From: Dysidea avara
Lineage: Eukaryota; Porifera; Demospongiae; Dictyoceratida; Dysideidae
Reading direction: 5' to 3'
Length of the DNA stretch: 64,000 nt
Assembly (NCBI RefSeq): GCF_963678975.1
Contig: NC_089272.1
Location: forward strand, 64,173,774 to 64,237,773
Below are positions 1-13,451 of the stretch, piece by piece (within the stretch, counting starts at the first letter, position 1; the number at the start of each line of letters is the position of its first letter). Below the pieces are notes generated by a model that was not told the DNA's origin, did no database searches, and saw only the letters and a list, made by a program, of their open reading frames with translations. Made by a program: the position numbers and the translations under genes.

Positions 1-254
1 TGGCAACTTTTGTAAAAATTAAGAGAAAAAAAAGCCAATTTTGTATGGGACTACTGTAGGTCAATAAATCACCTGTTTTATAGAGGCAGCATGGAACCAT
101 GTATGTGTTATTGTTCATGTGTCACACTGGTGCAGTGTGCTAGCTTTTTTGGTCACATAACATGCAACATGTTCCAAACTAAATAAGAAGCCAAAATTTT
201 AAGTTGTGGCAAGTTTTTCTCACAAACACAACAAATTTTATGTGATGTACCAAA
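1..254. other. no feature recognised
   Basis: AT-rich sequence upstream of the foldback element. I see no exon with splice signals and no repeat that recurs elsewhere in the window. It could be intron or 5' flank of gene A. Confidence 0.4.
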
Positions 255-575
255 ATTTACCCTTGTGTAAGAAGCATGGTTCATACACGTGTAGGGCAAC
301 ATTAAGAAATTTTGTAGGAAATATTCCCACACTGTTGAAGTTTGTAAGAAAGATTCCTACACATGGGACAATGTGTAGGACATTTTAAGAATAATTCCTA
401 CACTTGTAGGAATGAAAGTGTAGGGATGATTCCTACGCTTCTACACCGCAAGAAGATGTCTTACACTTTGATTAATGTGTAGGAATCTTTCTTACAAAAT
501 TTAACAGTGTGGGAATATTTTCTACAAAATTCTGCAAAAATTCCCAATAAAGCTCTACACACAAGTGTAAAATTC
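255..575. mobile_element. Foldback/MITE-like element built on GTAGGAAT/ATTCCTAC
   Basis: Positions 305-364 and 474-532 are imperfect inverted copies of each other (about 60 bp per arm, roughly 90% identical by eye), and weaker complementarity extends outwards to about 255 and 575. The 8-mer GTAGGAAT and its complement recur many times in the arms and in the loop. There is no coding capacity. The shape is that of a non-autonomous palindromic transposon, but no clear target duplication was found, so the superfamily is open. Confidence 0.6.
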
Positions 576-825
576 CTTCCTGCACTTTACCACAAAATTA
601 TGATTTCTTATTTAATTTGGAATATGTTATGCCATCTTGATATATATGTAGTGTATTTCTTGATATTACATTTACTGTGTTATATGGTGTATAGTCATCT
701 CATGGGTACCTAGTCCAACCATTTCAAGCAGTTCAATGATTGGCTCAACTACCAGCCCCACCCCTTCACCCAGTCCAGAAGGTTAGCTAATACTAACACA
801 CATTTAGTGTACACAATCATAACAG

Positions 826-3800
826 CTCCACCTACTACTGAAGTGGGCGGGGTCAAGCTCACATGGGACAAAGGAAACTCAGTACTGGTAGAGTGGGATC
901 ATGTGACTGATGACATCACAGGCTACAAATTACATTGGAGTAGTCAGAGTAACGAGTCAATAAGTACACCAAATGCTGTGTTGACAACTACAAACAATAC
1001 CACTACACAATTCTTAATAGAACACTCTAACAAAGAACTGATGAATGCTATTATATTATATGTCTATATATGGACATACAATCTAGCAGGGGATGGCCCT
1101 GTTACTAATTCAAGTAAGTTTTGAATGACTGCAGTATAGTTATAGCTAATCATGTGGGAAAACAGCTTTCAAAAGTTTGTGAAATGACCCCTAAAATTTG
1201 TACCAATTCGCAGTAGTTTTATTTATTGACTTTCCATTACCATACAATTTGATAAATATGTAAAGATTAAAACACGCAATTTTAAATCAGCAATAGTATG
1301 ATATTTTATATAAGTGTATGTACCTGAAATTGACTGTTTTATTTGTGTTAGAGATTGTATGTTTGTACATTACAATGCATCCAACAGAATTGCAAGAAAA
1401 TTTCAAATGTTATGTTCCTAGAATTCATCCAAATTATTTGAATTCTTTTTCTTGTTTGATGTCTTGAATGTGTTTCATTACTACTAATCACTGTTACTGT
1501 TATGTAGCAATCATCAAGCCATTCACCAGTCTACAATGTACTAGCCTGTCATCATTTACTCTACACTACCAGTGGACTGAACATGTTACAGTGAACAATT
1601 ATAATGTAGTATACCATTGTAGTAGAACAAGAAATGTAGTCCATGAAATACTGACCAATCCTCTCACAGAGAAGACGTTCAATGCACAGCCAGATTGTTT
1701 ATATACTATCAGTTTGGAAGCTGAAGGATATGACGGGTATTTGTTAAACTGTTACACTACTACACCAGGTGAGAAGCAATCTTTGTTGTTGGTATATTTG
1801 ATTGCAGTGTTAGTTATAAATGCACATTACAGTCAAATAACAAAGTTTTTTTAATCTTTAATGATCAGAAGCTCACTGTAATGTAATAGTCCTTGTTAGT
1901 GGTAGCTATATGTTGTTAACAAGGTATACTAGAGGGTTTTAAGGAGTGCTCTTTCAATGGTTATAGTATCTAGCAGTGTTTGAGAGCCAAAATCATAATT
2001 GAAAAAGGCTATGCATTGTAAAGTGTTTAGTGCAATATAGAAAGCAAGGCACACACACACACGCACACGCAGACGCATGCACACACACACACGCGCGCAC
2101 ACACACATACGCACACATGCACCTGACTGTTCTATTAGAATAAAATGTAGGTGACTGCTCTATGAAAGTATCTTGTTTAGTTTTATGGACTAACTTCTTT
2201 TCAATTCTATTTTTACTGATGTAATTTAATGCAGGAAGAACAGCTTTATCTGATTGTACAGAATTTTTTCACTGTAACATGAAACAAAATGTAGCCAATT
2301 GAGTAGAAAATGGCAAAGACCAACTGAAAAGGGATGAATTTAGTTATTCAGATATGTGTACGTGTGTATAGTGCGTTATATTTGTATTAATTGTCACTCT
2401 ACAGAGCCAACACTACTAGCTGTAATTCCTCAATACCCATTATTCAGTGAAGGCTTCTGGCTACACTGGATGATGAATAAAATGGAACACATCCCAGATG
2501 ACCTCAACATCACACTAACAGTTCATGTGGGTGATCGTCAATGGGAAATTAGTGATCCTAACAAACTATCTGAATTTGTTGAGCTACCATTGGAAGATGG
2601 AAGTGTTCAAGTGAACATCACTATGTCAGTTGGAAATATCTGGACTGATACTATCCCCATTACTGTAACACCTCTTCTTGGTAAGTCAGTGTTTATCTCA
2701 TCCCCTGTTGTCCATTAGGTCTGTACCAATTGCAAACTTAGGTGTGTGTGTACTGCATTATGTTTGAACAAATTGTCTCTCTGCAGAGCCAAATATATCT
2801 GCTGAAATCTCCAAGAATCGATCATTTATTGACATCTTAGATAACCTCAACATCACACTAACAATACGAGTGGGTGACCAACAATGGGAAGTTAGTGATC
2901 CTACCAAGCTATCTGAATTACCACTGAAAGGTGACAGTGTTCAAGTGAACATCACCATGTCAGTTGGAAATGTCTGGAATAACACGATTGATATCCCTGT
3001 AATATCTCCATTTGGTAAGTCAGTAGTAGTCTCATCCCTTTATACTGTTATAAAGGATTGTGCCAATTTTGCTGGTATAATTTCGAGCACAGCTAATAGG
3101 CCAGCAAAACTATAAACATTACTAATTTTCAAAACTTTTATAGTGTGTATGTGTGTGTGTGTATGTGTGTGTGTGTGTGTATGTGTGTGTGTGTGTAAAA
3201 TAAAACAACTAATGAAAACACTGCTCATCAAGTCACGGTACTCTAATAGAGCAGTCACTTACTCTAATACAACAGTCAGGAAATACTGATACACTCTAAT
3301 AAAACAGTTAGTTCTCATGCATTAAAAAGTATAATTTTGAGGCTATATATTTTCAAAGCATAACTGGATCAAACCTTTTCATCATATGATACTAGTTCAG
3401 TGGCATTAGTCTAAACTCTTAGTATTGGCATTAGTCTAAATTCTTAGTGCTAGTAATAACATCTATACAGTGTTGGGAGTAACGCGTTACTTATGTAACG
3501 CGTTACGTAATATTATTACTTTTGTGGTAACAAAGTAATATAACGAAATACGCTATAAAAACAAGTAATATAACGCAAGCTACTTTACTTACAAATGTAA
3601 CGCGTTACCTAAGTAATATAGTTACTGTAACGAGTCTAATATTACATAATATTATTACTACAAGTAACGAAGTTACTAATCTCGTTAGTTGTCCTTTGAG
3701 TAACGGCTAGCCACAACGAAGTAACGAGGCCTACTGAATGAAGCTTATCTACCAGCTTCTTACTTATAACCAAGATTTGCATATTGTCCAACGCAATCAT

Positions 3801-4445
3801 GTCACGTGATAAGGTGGTAGTTTCATACGTGACAGCTTAAGGCTGTGGACACAAAGTAATATAATATGTAATATTATTACAGTTACTTTATTTTATGGGT
3901 AATATGTAACTGTAACTAAATAGTTCAGTTGCAAGTAATATGTAATATGTAACTAGTTACTTTTACAAAGTAACTTGCCCAACACTGCATCTATACTAGA
4001 AAAGTTAGCTTAATAATTCTTAGTTCATTGTTCCATGGTTTCCTTTACAAACTGTGAATAATTAAATCATGATGGTTATCCAACACTCATGTAAAGCCTA
4101 GATCTAGAAAGGTATTTTATTTGATGTAAGTATGTATGGATAGTATATCGTGAGGGCCAAGATCTTGAACTAATGTCACCAGTTATATTAATAATTAGTA
4201 AACTGCATTTTTACAGGTTGGGTGCAGTGGCGGATCCAGGATGGGGCATTTGGGGCAAATGCCCTCCCCCCCTTCAAGAAATTGCATACAAGATCGAGAT
4301 ACTCTAATAGAGCAGTCAATTACTCTAATAAAGCAGTCACAATGTTCATGAGGCAGTGTAGCTTACCTATGAAGCTATAAATGGGATTTTTTTACATAAC
4401 AGACGTGATATAGTTGGTAAGGATAACTAGCTATTATTGTTGTGA

Positions 4446-4481
<36 letters not shown>

Positions 4482-5332
4482 GTCTTCAACTGGTTTTCAG
4501 CAAGTTTTTTTTGGTCTTCAACTGTTTTTCAGAAAGGTGCCCCCCCTCTTTCCAAACTCTGGATCCACTCCTGGGGTGGTGTAGATGAGAGACCTAATGG
4601 ACAATAGTATATGAACATATTCTAATAGCATAACATGTCATGATAGTGAATGAAGACAATGTGGTATACATGGAAACATAAAAATCACAGTGACTCTCAG
4701 GAAATAGACCAGTTACGGGTAGTTCTTCCAGAGAAATAAATTCCTCTAGCACAGTAAAGGGAAGCCCTACCCATAGTGCTAGTGGTGGGTTATAGCCTGA
4801 GCTACATTTGCCACCTGTATTATATTGAATGGGATTTATGATAGTTGTCACTGTCAAAAATGCTAGGGCATGCTGCTCGGGAATGCTGGTAATCAATACA
4901 AATTGATCATATTTTGTTAATAAATAGAGCATGAATGTGGTCTGTTAGCTATATAGTAACCAGAGTAGCTACTCCATCTGTTCATTAATAGCATTGTTTA
5001 ATATTTGACACAGATCCGATATTGTTAACATCAAGTACAGATAACGACAATGAAGACTCAACATGTACCTGGATAATCTATGCTGGAAGTGGTTGTGCTG
5101 TGATAATCATCATGGTATTGATGATCATTGTTATACTGTTAGTACTAACAATCTGTCGATATAAGAAGTGCATCAGTGAGTAACTATTTTACCACTATGT
5201 GAGTAACCAATGTTGCTATAGTTACCAGTCATAAAGAAAAGATCATTGCAACCATCAAACATGAAAGGTGGGCATTATTTAGAAAGTGTTATTACACATT
5301 ACATTTGTTTCTATAGCAACAGTACCAAATGA
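826..5332 (+). CDS. Gene A: FN3-domain type I membrane protein (5' end uncertain)
   Basis: Deduced exons are 826-1113, 1508-1768, 2405-2680, 2787-3014, 5014-5175, 5222-5267 and 5317-5332; the first five are all phase 1-1. Exon 1 is a fibronectin type III-like domain (a conserved Trp, then GYKLHW). Exon 2 is a second FN3-like domain. Exons 3 and 4 are tandem paralogues of a shorter beta domain sharing VQVNITMSVGN. Exon 5 encodes a linker and a membrane helix (about 22 Ile/Val/Leu-rich residues) followed by RYKK, so the C-terminus is cytoplasmic. The tail can end in two ways: acceptor TATAG before 5222 gives a 20-residue tail ending at 5332, while acceptor CCAG before 5229 gives a longer tail ending at 5378. 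A Ser/Thr/Pro-rich exon may precede at about 732-781. The signal peptide exon is not visible and probably lies left of the window. The intron between exons 4 and 5 carries a hAT-type MITE. Surface adhesion or recognition is inferred from architecture only. Confidence 0.65.
2049..2112. repeat. (CA)n/(CG) microsatellite in gene A intron
   Basis: Alternating CA with CG interruptions, in the intron between the second FN3 exon and the third exon of gene A. Confidence 0.8.
3143..3196. repeat. (GT)n microsatellite in gene A intron
   Basis: Interrupted GT run shortly after the exon 4 donor. It is followed at 3241-3310 by three near-copies of the dispersed motif CTCTAATAGAGCAGTCA. Confidence 0.8.
3468..3987. 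mobile_element. Non-autonomous hAT-type MITE, copy 1
   Basis: The element starts CAGTGTTGGG and ends with its complement. The interior is a long imperfect palindrome rich in TAACGCGTTAC and AAGTAATAT. It is flanked by the 8-bp direct repeat CATCTATA (3460-3467 and 3988-3995). An 8-bp target duplication is the hallmark of hAT transposons. Length 520 bp, no ORF. Nearly full-length relatives are at 60260-60776 and, degraded, at 47637-47960. Confidence 0.85.
4215..4580. mobile_element. Repeat with GGATCC-containing termini
   Basis: It begins near AGTGGCGGATCCAGGAT and ends near CTGGATCCACTCCTG, with a poly-T run (about 4450-4480) and C-rich blocks inside. The ends match those of the element at 51372-51850, so this is a dispersed TIR family. 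Superfamily not assigned. Confidence 0.5.
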
Positions 5333-6545
5333 GAAACTTTCATATCTTCATGCACAATTAAAATTATATTACATCTAATGAAATGCATTTTTATGTATTA
5401 TTAGTTTTAATGTATAGATATTATGACACATGTATATTACAAATTTGACTGATCAGTGTTACTTGTATAGTAAAGATGTTCCTGAGGTTTATGATGAGAC
5501 ACATTGAGACACCCTAATAGAGCAGTCATCCTAATAATATGCAACGATCAAGCATTTTGCCGAAATCTCAACTTCAGTTTCAAATGGAAAAAATTCCCTG
5601 TGGGCATGGTGACGTGCTTTGTATACTAGTGTGTTTCTATCACTAAGAATTACGATGTAGCTATAGTATAGATGTAGGCCTGGAATCACAAAAAATTCTC
5701 AATCTAAATTGGAAACCAGTTATCAAATTTCTGGAGCCATCCATAATACTGTTATTGACCATTTGACCTATTTTACCATTTTTACCTCATCAGTGACCTA
5801 ACTACCATTGAGATACAAAGGCATTCACAACATTTTCCTAGAGCTAACCCTAATCTCTATGGATCTGCTGAGTAAAGTGACCAGTGTAACAATATTAATT
5901 ATTATCAGCTACAAGCTTGTGAGATAGTCAACTATGTGGCAGTGTGCATGAATTAGAACTGTAAACTAAGGATGTGGAGAGACTATCAACAGAGCAGTCT
6001 AAAATTCTAATATAACAGTCTCACTCTAAGAAGACAGTTTTGTCCCTTGTACAATTTAATTTTTCTGGTTACCCAATTGACTATTCTTTAGTTAGTTACT
6101 ACTTATTATAATTTTATATATAGTTATTAGCTATATGTACAATAATATTATTTTCTCACATTTAATGAACTTTCCATAGTACAACCAAGAGTTCATAATA
6201 TTTGTATAGTTACAAATACTATGAACTCTGGGTACAACATTAGATACTATTGCATCAGCAAGGAAAAATTATTGTGGATGAACCACATAATGCACGGATT
6301 ACGGGGTACAATTACAAGCAGTTTTACTAGAGCCCATAAGGCTATACCATAGCATAGTACACTGTGAACCAAACCATCATACAATTAGTACACAGACAAG
6401 TAGAGACATCAGTTTGATACCGGATAATTTAGTTCAAGCATATCATCTGTTGTATCATTAGCTATAGTATTTGCAGAAGGTATTGTATTGTCTGTAGCTG
6501 TTGAGGTCCATCACTTGTTGAGGCATCTTGTGTGTTCTACAAGTA
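4835..6545. repeat. Segmental duplication, copy 1 (3' ends of genes A and B)
   Basis: This stretch aligns along its length with about 12970-14800. It contains the membrane and tail exons of gene A on the plus strand and the last exon of a minus-strand receptor gene. Between 5380 and 6430 it is non-coding: it holds shared 3' flank, two copies of the CTCTAATAGAGCAGTCA motif and a short palindrome. Confidence 0.8.
6188..6231. repeat. Short palindrome (AGAGTTCATAATATTTGTA arms)
   Basis: Two arms of about 20 nt with a four-base loop. Similar palindromes built on an AAGAGT-x-CATAAT core occur near 7950-7990 and, as a perfect palindrome, at 19111-19146, so this is a recurring hairpin family. Confidence 0.6.
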
Positions 6546-6857
6546 GACAAAATATATAATTGCAGTTATTTATGGTAGACTATAGGTGCATGTACTAGGA
6601 ATTCTCTAATGATAATAGGTGAACATTTCAGCACACAGGACTGTGCACTGCTCAGCATGTAAACCACAAAAACCATATTTACTATATATTTCATAAAATC
6701 ACAGTGAACTGTTACAATATATAGACATGATCTAATTATTACTAATGGACGGGCAATTGCTGACAAGGTCCAGTGTTTTGTAGACGGCTGATAGTTGTGC
6801 CATTGTGCTGTGCATTTGAATCACTATGACCACCATTTGTTCTATCTTCACTAGGTC
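6430..6857 (-). pseudogene. Gene B: broken 3' end of the minus-strand receptor family
   Basis: The exon beginning at 6857 follows a good acceptor (GGCAG). It aligns with the acidic cytoplasmic exon of gene C at the acceptor flank and first codons, then reads to an in-frame stop at about 6742-6744, before any counterpart of the gene C donor. The next segment (about 6430-6535) matches the last exon of gene C but lacks one base within the shared stretch, shifting the frame. A separate fragment at about 10505-10530 matches the end of gene C's membrane exon (residues EDPSTS before the donor), but no membrane helix precedes it. No ectodomain exons were found. I call it a decayed duplicate; a short rearranged gene cannot be excluded. 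Confidence 0.55.
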
Positions 6858-6869
6858 CTGCCAGTTCAA

Positions 6870-9800
6870 TAAAACAACAAACACTTAATATTGTCATAAC
6901 GGAAATAACTAGGACAAGTGTCCATAAAAGCTGAGCATGTAAGCTTATAACTTTTAATCTTATTATGCTATATTTGGCTTTGTAGTGCATGCTACAAAAA
7001 TAATACAGATATTTTATTCCAATACTGAGATCAGTGTTGGAAGTAGTTGGGGGAGGGGCTAACAAGAGTATAGAATTTCTGGCAATGGGACATCTGGCTG
7101 TGGCCATTTTAGCTTTGGTTTCAAAGCTTACCAGAATCAGAAATTTATCTAAAAATACTAGCTGTGAATATATATGCAAAACAAGCTATTTTTAGCCATT
7201 TTGGAAAAGTGTTTAAAGAGTTACAGTAGAATTAAAAGCTCATACAGCATACAAAACAGTTCTTGGAAACAATTGGTACAGTGGTAAGGAATACAATTAG
7301 CAAGTGATTCTAATCTCAGTTATGAACACCATTTTTTTTTTCATTTTTAGGCTACTTTTATTTAGGAACATTTTTTTATGAAGTACTTGACTACTCTAAT
7401 AGGGAGAAAGCCATCATTATCAATTGATGAATGATGTAATAACTAGAAAATGAGACTTCATCTTGTGTGACCACAACCAGGCTTCATAAGAAGATCTGTA
7501 TGGACATAGCAATGGTAAGAAAGAAAAAAAATTGAAGATTTGTTACGTTATTATACAAAACAAAAATGCGTGGCTGTCCACTCACTACATTTCTGGATCA
7601 AAAAACTTTTTGTGAGTAAAATATGCATGAGTCTGTCTAATGGAAGACTTGGTGGAAACAGATGGCTGAATGAAGTCAATAAAACTTTTGAAATTCTGTG
7701 GCCTAGCATACCAATTTTAATTTACACTAGTTAGCAATCTGTAAACAGTTAAATTCTGCAAGCAGCTGTGAGTACTTGGTCTTATGTTTCTCCCTAGACC
7801 TAGCTGCTTGAATATGATGCTCAGAGTCTAATCAGTTCTGGTAAAGCTACAGTGAATGTTTCAAAATTGTAGACAACAATATCTGCATGGTCTGTGAGAA
7901 GTGATCAACGGGTTCGATGGGACAGTTGCTTGAAGTCCTTCACTAGTACCAAGAGTTTATAATATACAATATTAATACTTTATATTATGAACTATTGCTA
8001 TTGCTAGTACTAAGTCGGCATACACATGGATACATGAGTAACTGACAGACATGTCCTCAAGTCTAGAGGCCAGAAGATGGAAAACCTGGTCGTGTCGGTA
8101 TGTATAGCAAATGCTACAGGACAGCCACCCAATTAAGATGTGAGCAGGTGTAGGTCTGGAAAAGCCATATAAAGTACATCGCACATCAGTATGAATGTAC
8201 TACCTTCTTCAGTCGGTCATGTGTCAGAAGCAGTTCAAAGAGCTTCGGAATCCTGTCTGTTCTAGATCATACATGAATTCTCTAATTTAGCAAAGTCAGG
8301 ATTGGACTGTTAAATGAGTTTCACAGTTAGACTTGACATTGTTAGACAATAATTCCCTTACTTTGATATATTGTACAGTGATCAAGTAGCTGTAGTTCAA
8401 GCTCTTGAAGTTGAGAATCTGAGGAAGCACTAACACAGGATAGTAAACTTAACTTGACTTCTCTGAAATGCTACAGCAGCAAATAATGGGATAATGCAGT
8501 AAAACTCGAGTGCAAGATTTAACAACTTTTAAAGATATTGAGTGGCAGTTGATTCTAGTTGTGAATAGAACTGGAAACTGCATCAACACAGAAGTTAAAA
8601 GATAGTCAATGTAATTCCTGTATATCCTCTGGAGAGAGTTGGTAGCAGGCAATAAACCAGTAAAGTGAGTTTTCATCATGTACCTGTGGCCTTTTTAGTA
8701 GTATAAAATACCTAAAAACTTAGTCTCGCCTACTACAATGGATCTGGTAGCGCCCTTAGATAAAGAAACATTCTGAGGGCTATATTTAATCTTGGAGCCA
8801 TCAAACAGATCAGAAACACATTTAGCTTGCTTTAAAATCAGCAGTTTTTAACAATAATAGTTTGTAGTACTGTTTTTGAACATTCTATTAGAGTATATCA
8901 ATCTTTCTTTCTCAGCTGAAAAAGAAGAATATTTTAGACATCTTATTGTGAGACCTAAGGGAGGCTTCAGTCCCCTAGCTCACCCTGCCTATGTCTGTGA
9001 CTGATATGTGATCTTTTATGTGATGGGGTTTAGTTTGTGTGCACCACATTCCCCATCAATCACCTCATACACGTTGTGATCCCTATAGGCAATGAATGTT
9101 AACCAACAAAGATTATGAGGTTGGGTTGTGTGTGCCAAGCCCAGGATGTTACCTGATGCCATAATTATGTATGTAGCTATGTATCAACTGGCACATGGCA
9201 AGGGCCTGTCAGAAGATAGATGTAGTGTCTGGAGCAGTGGAGCTCATAATAAGCTTTGCTGCTGTTAGTTAGGATTATCATACAGTTGTACATAACCATT
9301 GCCGGTAAACCACACAGGTACATATATATATGCACCAGCTGCATAACAGCATAAATTTGCTGTTGTTTGTTGGAAGATCATGTGGTCTATGAATAGGGCA
9401 TAGCCAAGTAGTTATACGTAGAGCACGAGCCTGTAGCTGGGTACAGGTTCAATTCTCAGTGTTGCCCAGTTGCTATTGTTGTTTCCTTGGTCAAAACACT
9501 ATTAGTCTAGACTATCCAGCTGTGTTAATGAGGACATGGTCTTAAACTGGGAAGCAGTGCTACATAATAGGCACCTATGTCTCAACTACCTATGTTTCAC
9601 ATAATAGGCAAGACTTTATTCACCCATGAGGCAATATAACCTACATTGTGAACAGATAGTGTGTAGGTGTCTGATGCAGCAAACAGTTCAACTCACAACT
9701 CACCTATAATAGTGATGTAGATTTGCATTTGTAACTTATAGCCTTACAGTGTTATTGTAGATCAAGGGATCAGTAATACATACTGTATGTATGTATACAT

Positions 9801-10500
9801 ACTGTATGTATGTATAATAGCAGTACAATACAGATAGCAGTACAATGTGGAGTCTATAGAACTTGTGACTTTGAGGTTGTAGCTCACAAGCACAACAGAC
9901 CACTACTATAAGAGCCTGAGGGTCAAGAGGTACATAGCTATAACAGTCATGCAGCAAGGGTGCTAATAGGGCTTGAGAGTTATTAGAGTCACTAGCTTTG
10001 TGAAACATTGTGATTAACTGGTTTTTGAATACCTAATTTATTGAATTTTTAAATTACAGCATTCAAAACTGAAGAAAGTTGTTCTACCTGCATACTCAAA
10101 CAATGCACAGTTACATATAAGTCATCTCTTTAACAGGTATTTAACAGGTATTTTACACATACCTGATATGATTCAGTGAACACTATAGAACACTATAAAG
10201 GTGACTACATGTATATGCATCTGAATATAGATGTACTGGATTAAAGAGTGTATTCTATTGAGCCATATTGGCTGAGTCTAAGTGAATACACTCATAGTTT
10301 GAGACCTTTAGTTCAAAAGGTCTATTGGTTGTTGCTATTCATTTCTTCATTGACAGAGTGTAGAATTAAAAGCTCAGTAGGAACAAACTTCCAAACCCCT
10401 AATGTGACTGGATCTGCGGAAAGGGTTTATAGCTTTTCATCTGTGTACCAGGTAGCGCATAATGTATATTGAACACACACATGTGTACATAAAAGACATG
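6870..10500. other. Intergenic, no gene recognised
   Basis: No open frame here combines protein-like composition with splice signals. It contains a palindrome near 7950-7990, a reversed copy of the CTCTAATAGAGCAGTCA motif near 8881, a tRNA-like sequence at 9395-9468 and a short ATAC/TATG repeat near 9776-9815. Confidence 0.5.
9395..9468 (+). mobile_element. tRNA-like sequence (possible SINE head)
   Basis: About 72 nt with an A-box-like TAGCCAAGTAGTTA and a B-box-like GGTTCAATTC at normal spacing. Partly complementary ends (GGGCA/TGCCC) resemble an acceptor stem. The anticodon arm does not fold well, so a functional tRNA is unlikely; a tRNA-derived SINE head is the better reading. Confidence 0.4.
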
Positions 10501-10897
10501 ACTCACTAGTTGAAGGATCTTCTTTTTTTAGATGAGTTCCACTGCAGAACTTTAATAAGTGAATCTTCTATATTATGTGACCAGATTTGTCTTGCACACA
10601 CATCCATTTCCATAAACTTGAGAGACCATAACTTGGTACTCAAGTAACATGTAAACCTGAAAGTTTCACCGTTGATTAACCCATGCTGGTGCTCACTTCT
10701 GAACAAATGTCAAGTCAATAGCCTTTTCCACTCTGAAATTACAAATCATCAAAGTTGATAAATTGGATGTGTGTGGAAGATCCCTTTCGCAAATCCAGTC
10801 ACATATACAACAAATTTCTATTTAACATTCTGAGCATATATAGCTATCTACAAAACTCTCACTTTTCAAAATAATTGGAACAACTTTAAAAACTTTT

Positions 10898-12005
<1,108 letters not shown>

Positions 12006-12202
12006 TACCTTAAGGTGACTAAATTTAGCGATGCACTAAAGTTAGCGATTTTGTATATAGGCGAAATTACTGCATACAAAATCTGGTGATTTTATGAATT
12101 TGTGAATTGATGTAATTAACTAACCACAGGTTTAGTGTGTACTAAATTTAGTGAAAAAAAAACAAAATTGTTAAAATCGCTAAATTTAGTCACCTTAAGG
12201 TA
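12006..12202. mobile_element. MITE with 27-bp TIRs and TA target duplication
   Basis: The termini read CCTTAAGGTGACTAAATTTA and its complement, matching over about 25 bp, flanked by TA on both sides (12006-12007, 12201-12202). Short length, TA duplication and lack of an ORF fit a Tc1/mariner-type MITE. Its right end lies 21 bp before a candidate exon acceptor. Confidence 0.75.
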
Positions 12203-12223
12203 TCTCTAAACTACTCTTCATAG

Positions 12224-12340
12224 CACCACCGCCTTCTGCCAATAAAGAGACTAGATCACAACCTAGTTCTAGTGGATGCAGTGAAGAAAGAAAAAAACAA
12301 CTTCGCCAAGAAGTCAGAAAGATATTTAATGATGTATATG
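12224..12340 (+). CDS. Candidate internal exon upstream of A'
   Basis: 117 nt between a CATAG acceptor and a GTATGG donor, open and phase 1-1 like every exon of gene A. It encodes a Pro/Ser-rich start and a charged, probably helical stretch (EERKKQLRQEVRKIFNDVYG). No known domain is recognised. It lies 0.8 kb upstream of the copied membrane exon A' on the same strand and could belong to that gene, but no ectodomain or start exon connects the two. Chance remains possible. Confidence 0.3.
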
Positions 12341-12969
12341 GTATGGAACTAATGTTTTGTAATACCATGTGTAGAGAAACTTTACGAATTAAGCATAAGG
12401 TTACTGTTGGCAAAATAAAATTTAGCAATGTGCATGCCCTATTTAATTAATTAGATTGCTAATCACTTTGCCTGATGCCATGCCTCTTCCTTGGCCTCTT
12501 CGGCACCTGAAATCAGCTATCATCGGTATCAACTAAAAGTTAGTTGGTCTACCATATAGACTGGAGTAGTGAATATTGCACTTGATATGCTACTTGTCAC
12601 GCTATGAGATTTTTGGATACCATGTGTACAATAGCTAGCTACCTAGTGAGGTAGTTGAGGCAGGCTTGGCTGTAGCATGATGTCTAGCCCAGTAGCCATT
12701 AATTGAGTAGAAAATTGACTAGTTGGAGGCTTGGTTTGTATTTTCTTCACCAACAAAGTATTTGGATGGGGAAAATTTTGCAAATTCATAATCATTTTTC
12801 AAATTCACCAAATTTTAACAGCGCCAAAGTTTCCCTCCATACGGTATCATATATGACTAGCCAATTGGAAAGGATATAATACAGTAGTATGCCATATATG
12901 CAAATTAGTTTCGTTACATACATGTTATTATGTGGTTTGTGTTGCGGTAGCTCAACATGTTAATTTACA
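12341..12969. other. Gap between candidate exon and duplication copy 2
   Basis: AT-rich sequence with no exon or recognised repeat. Confidence 0.4.
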
Positions 12970-13132
12970 ATAGTTGTCACTGTAAAATTGCTCAGGAATG
13001 CTGTTAATCAGTGGAAATCGATCTTTAATTTTTATTTAATAAATAGAGCATGAATGTGGTCTATTAGCTACATAGTAACCAGACTAGCTACTCCATTTGC
13101 TCTTTAATGGCATTGCATAATATTTGACACAG

Positions 13133-13451
13133 ATCTGATATTGTTAATGTCAAGCGCAGATAACAACAGTGAAGACTCAACATGTACCTGGATAATCTAT
13201 GCTGGTGGTGGTTGTGCTGTGATAATCATCATGGTATTGATGATCACTGTTATACTGTTAGTACTGACAATCTATCGATATAAGAAGTGCATCAGTGAGT
13301 AACTATTTTACCACTATGTGAGTAACCAATGTTGCTATAGTTACCAATCATAAAGAAAAGATCATTGCAACCATCAAACATGAAAGGTGGGTATTATTTA
13401 GAAAGTGTTATTACACATTACATTTGTTTCTATAGCAACAGTACCAAATGA
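13133..13451 (+). pseudogene. A': partial copy of gene A (membrane exon and tail)
   Basis: Exons 13133-13294, 13341-13386 and 13436-13451 copy gene A exons 5-7. The membrane helix (IIIMVLMITVILLVLTI, then YRYKK) is intact, phase 1-1. The tail using the TATAG acceptor stays open to the same stop (13449-13451). The alternative inner acceptor has changed from CCAG to CCAA, and the longer-tail frame is shifted by a base insertion near 13468. No FN3 exons lie upstream, so this is a truncated duplicate unless it is joined to the orphan exon at 12224. Confidence 0.6.
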
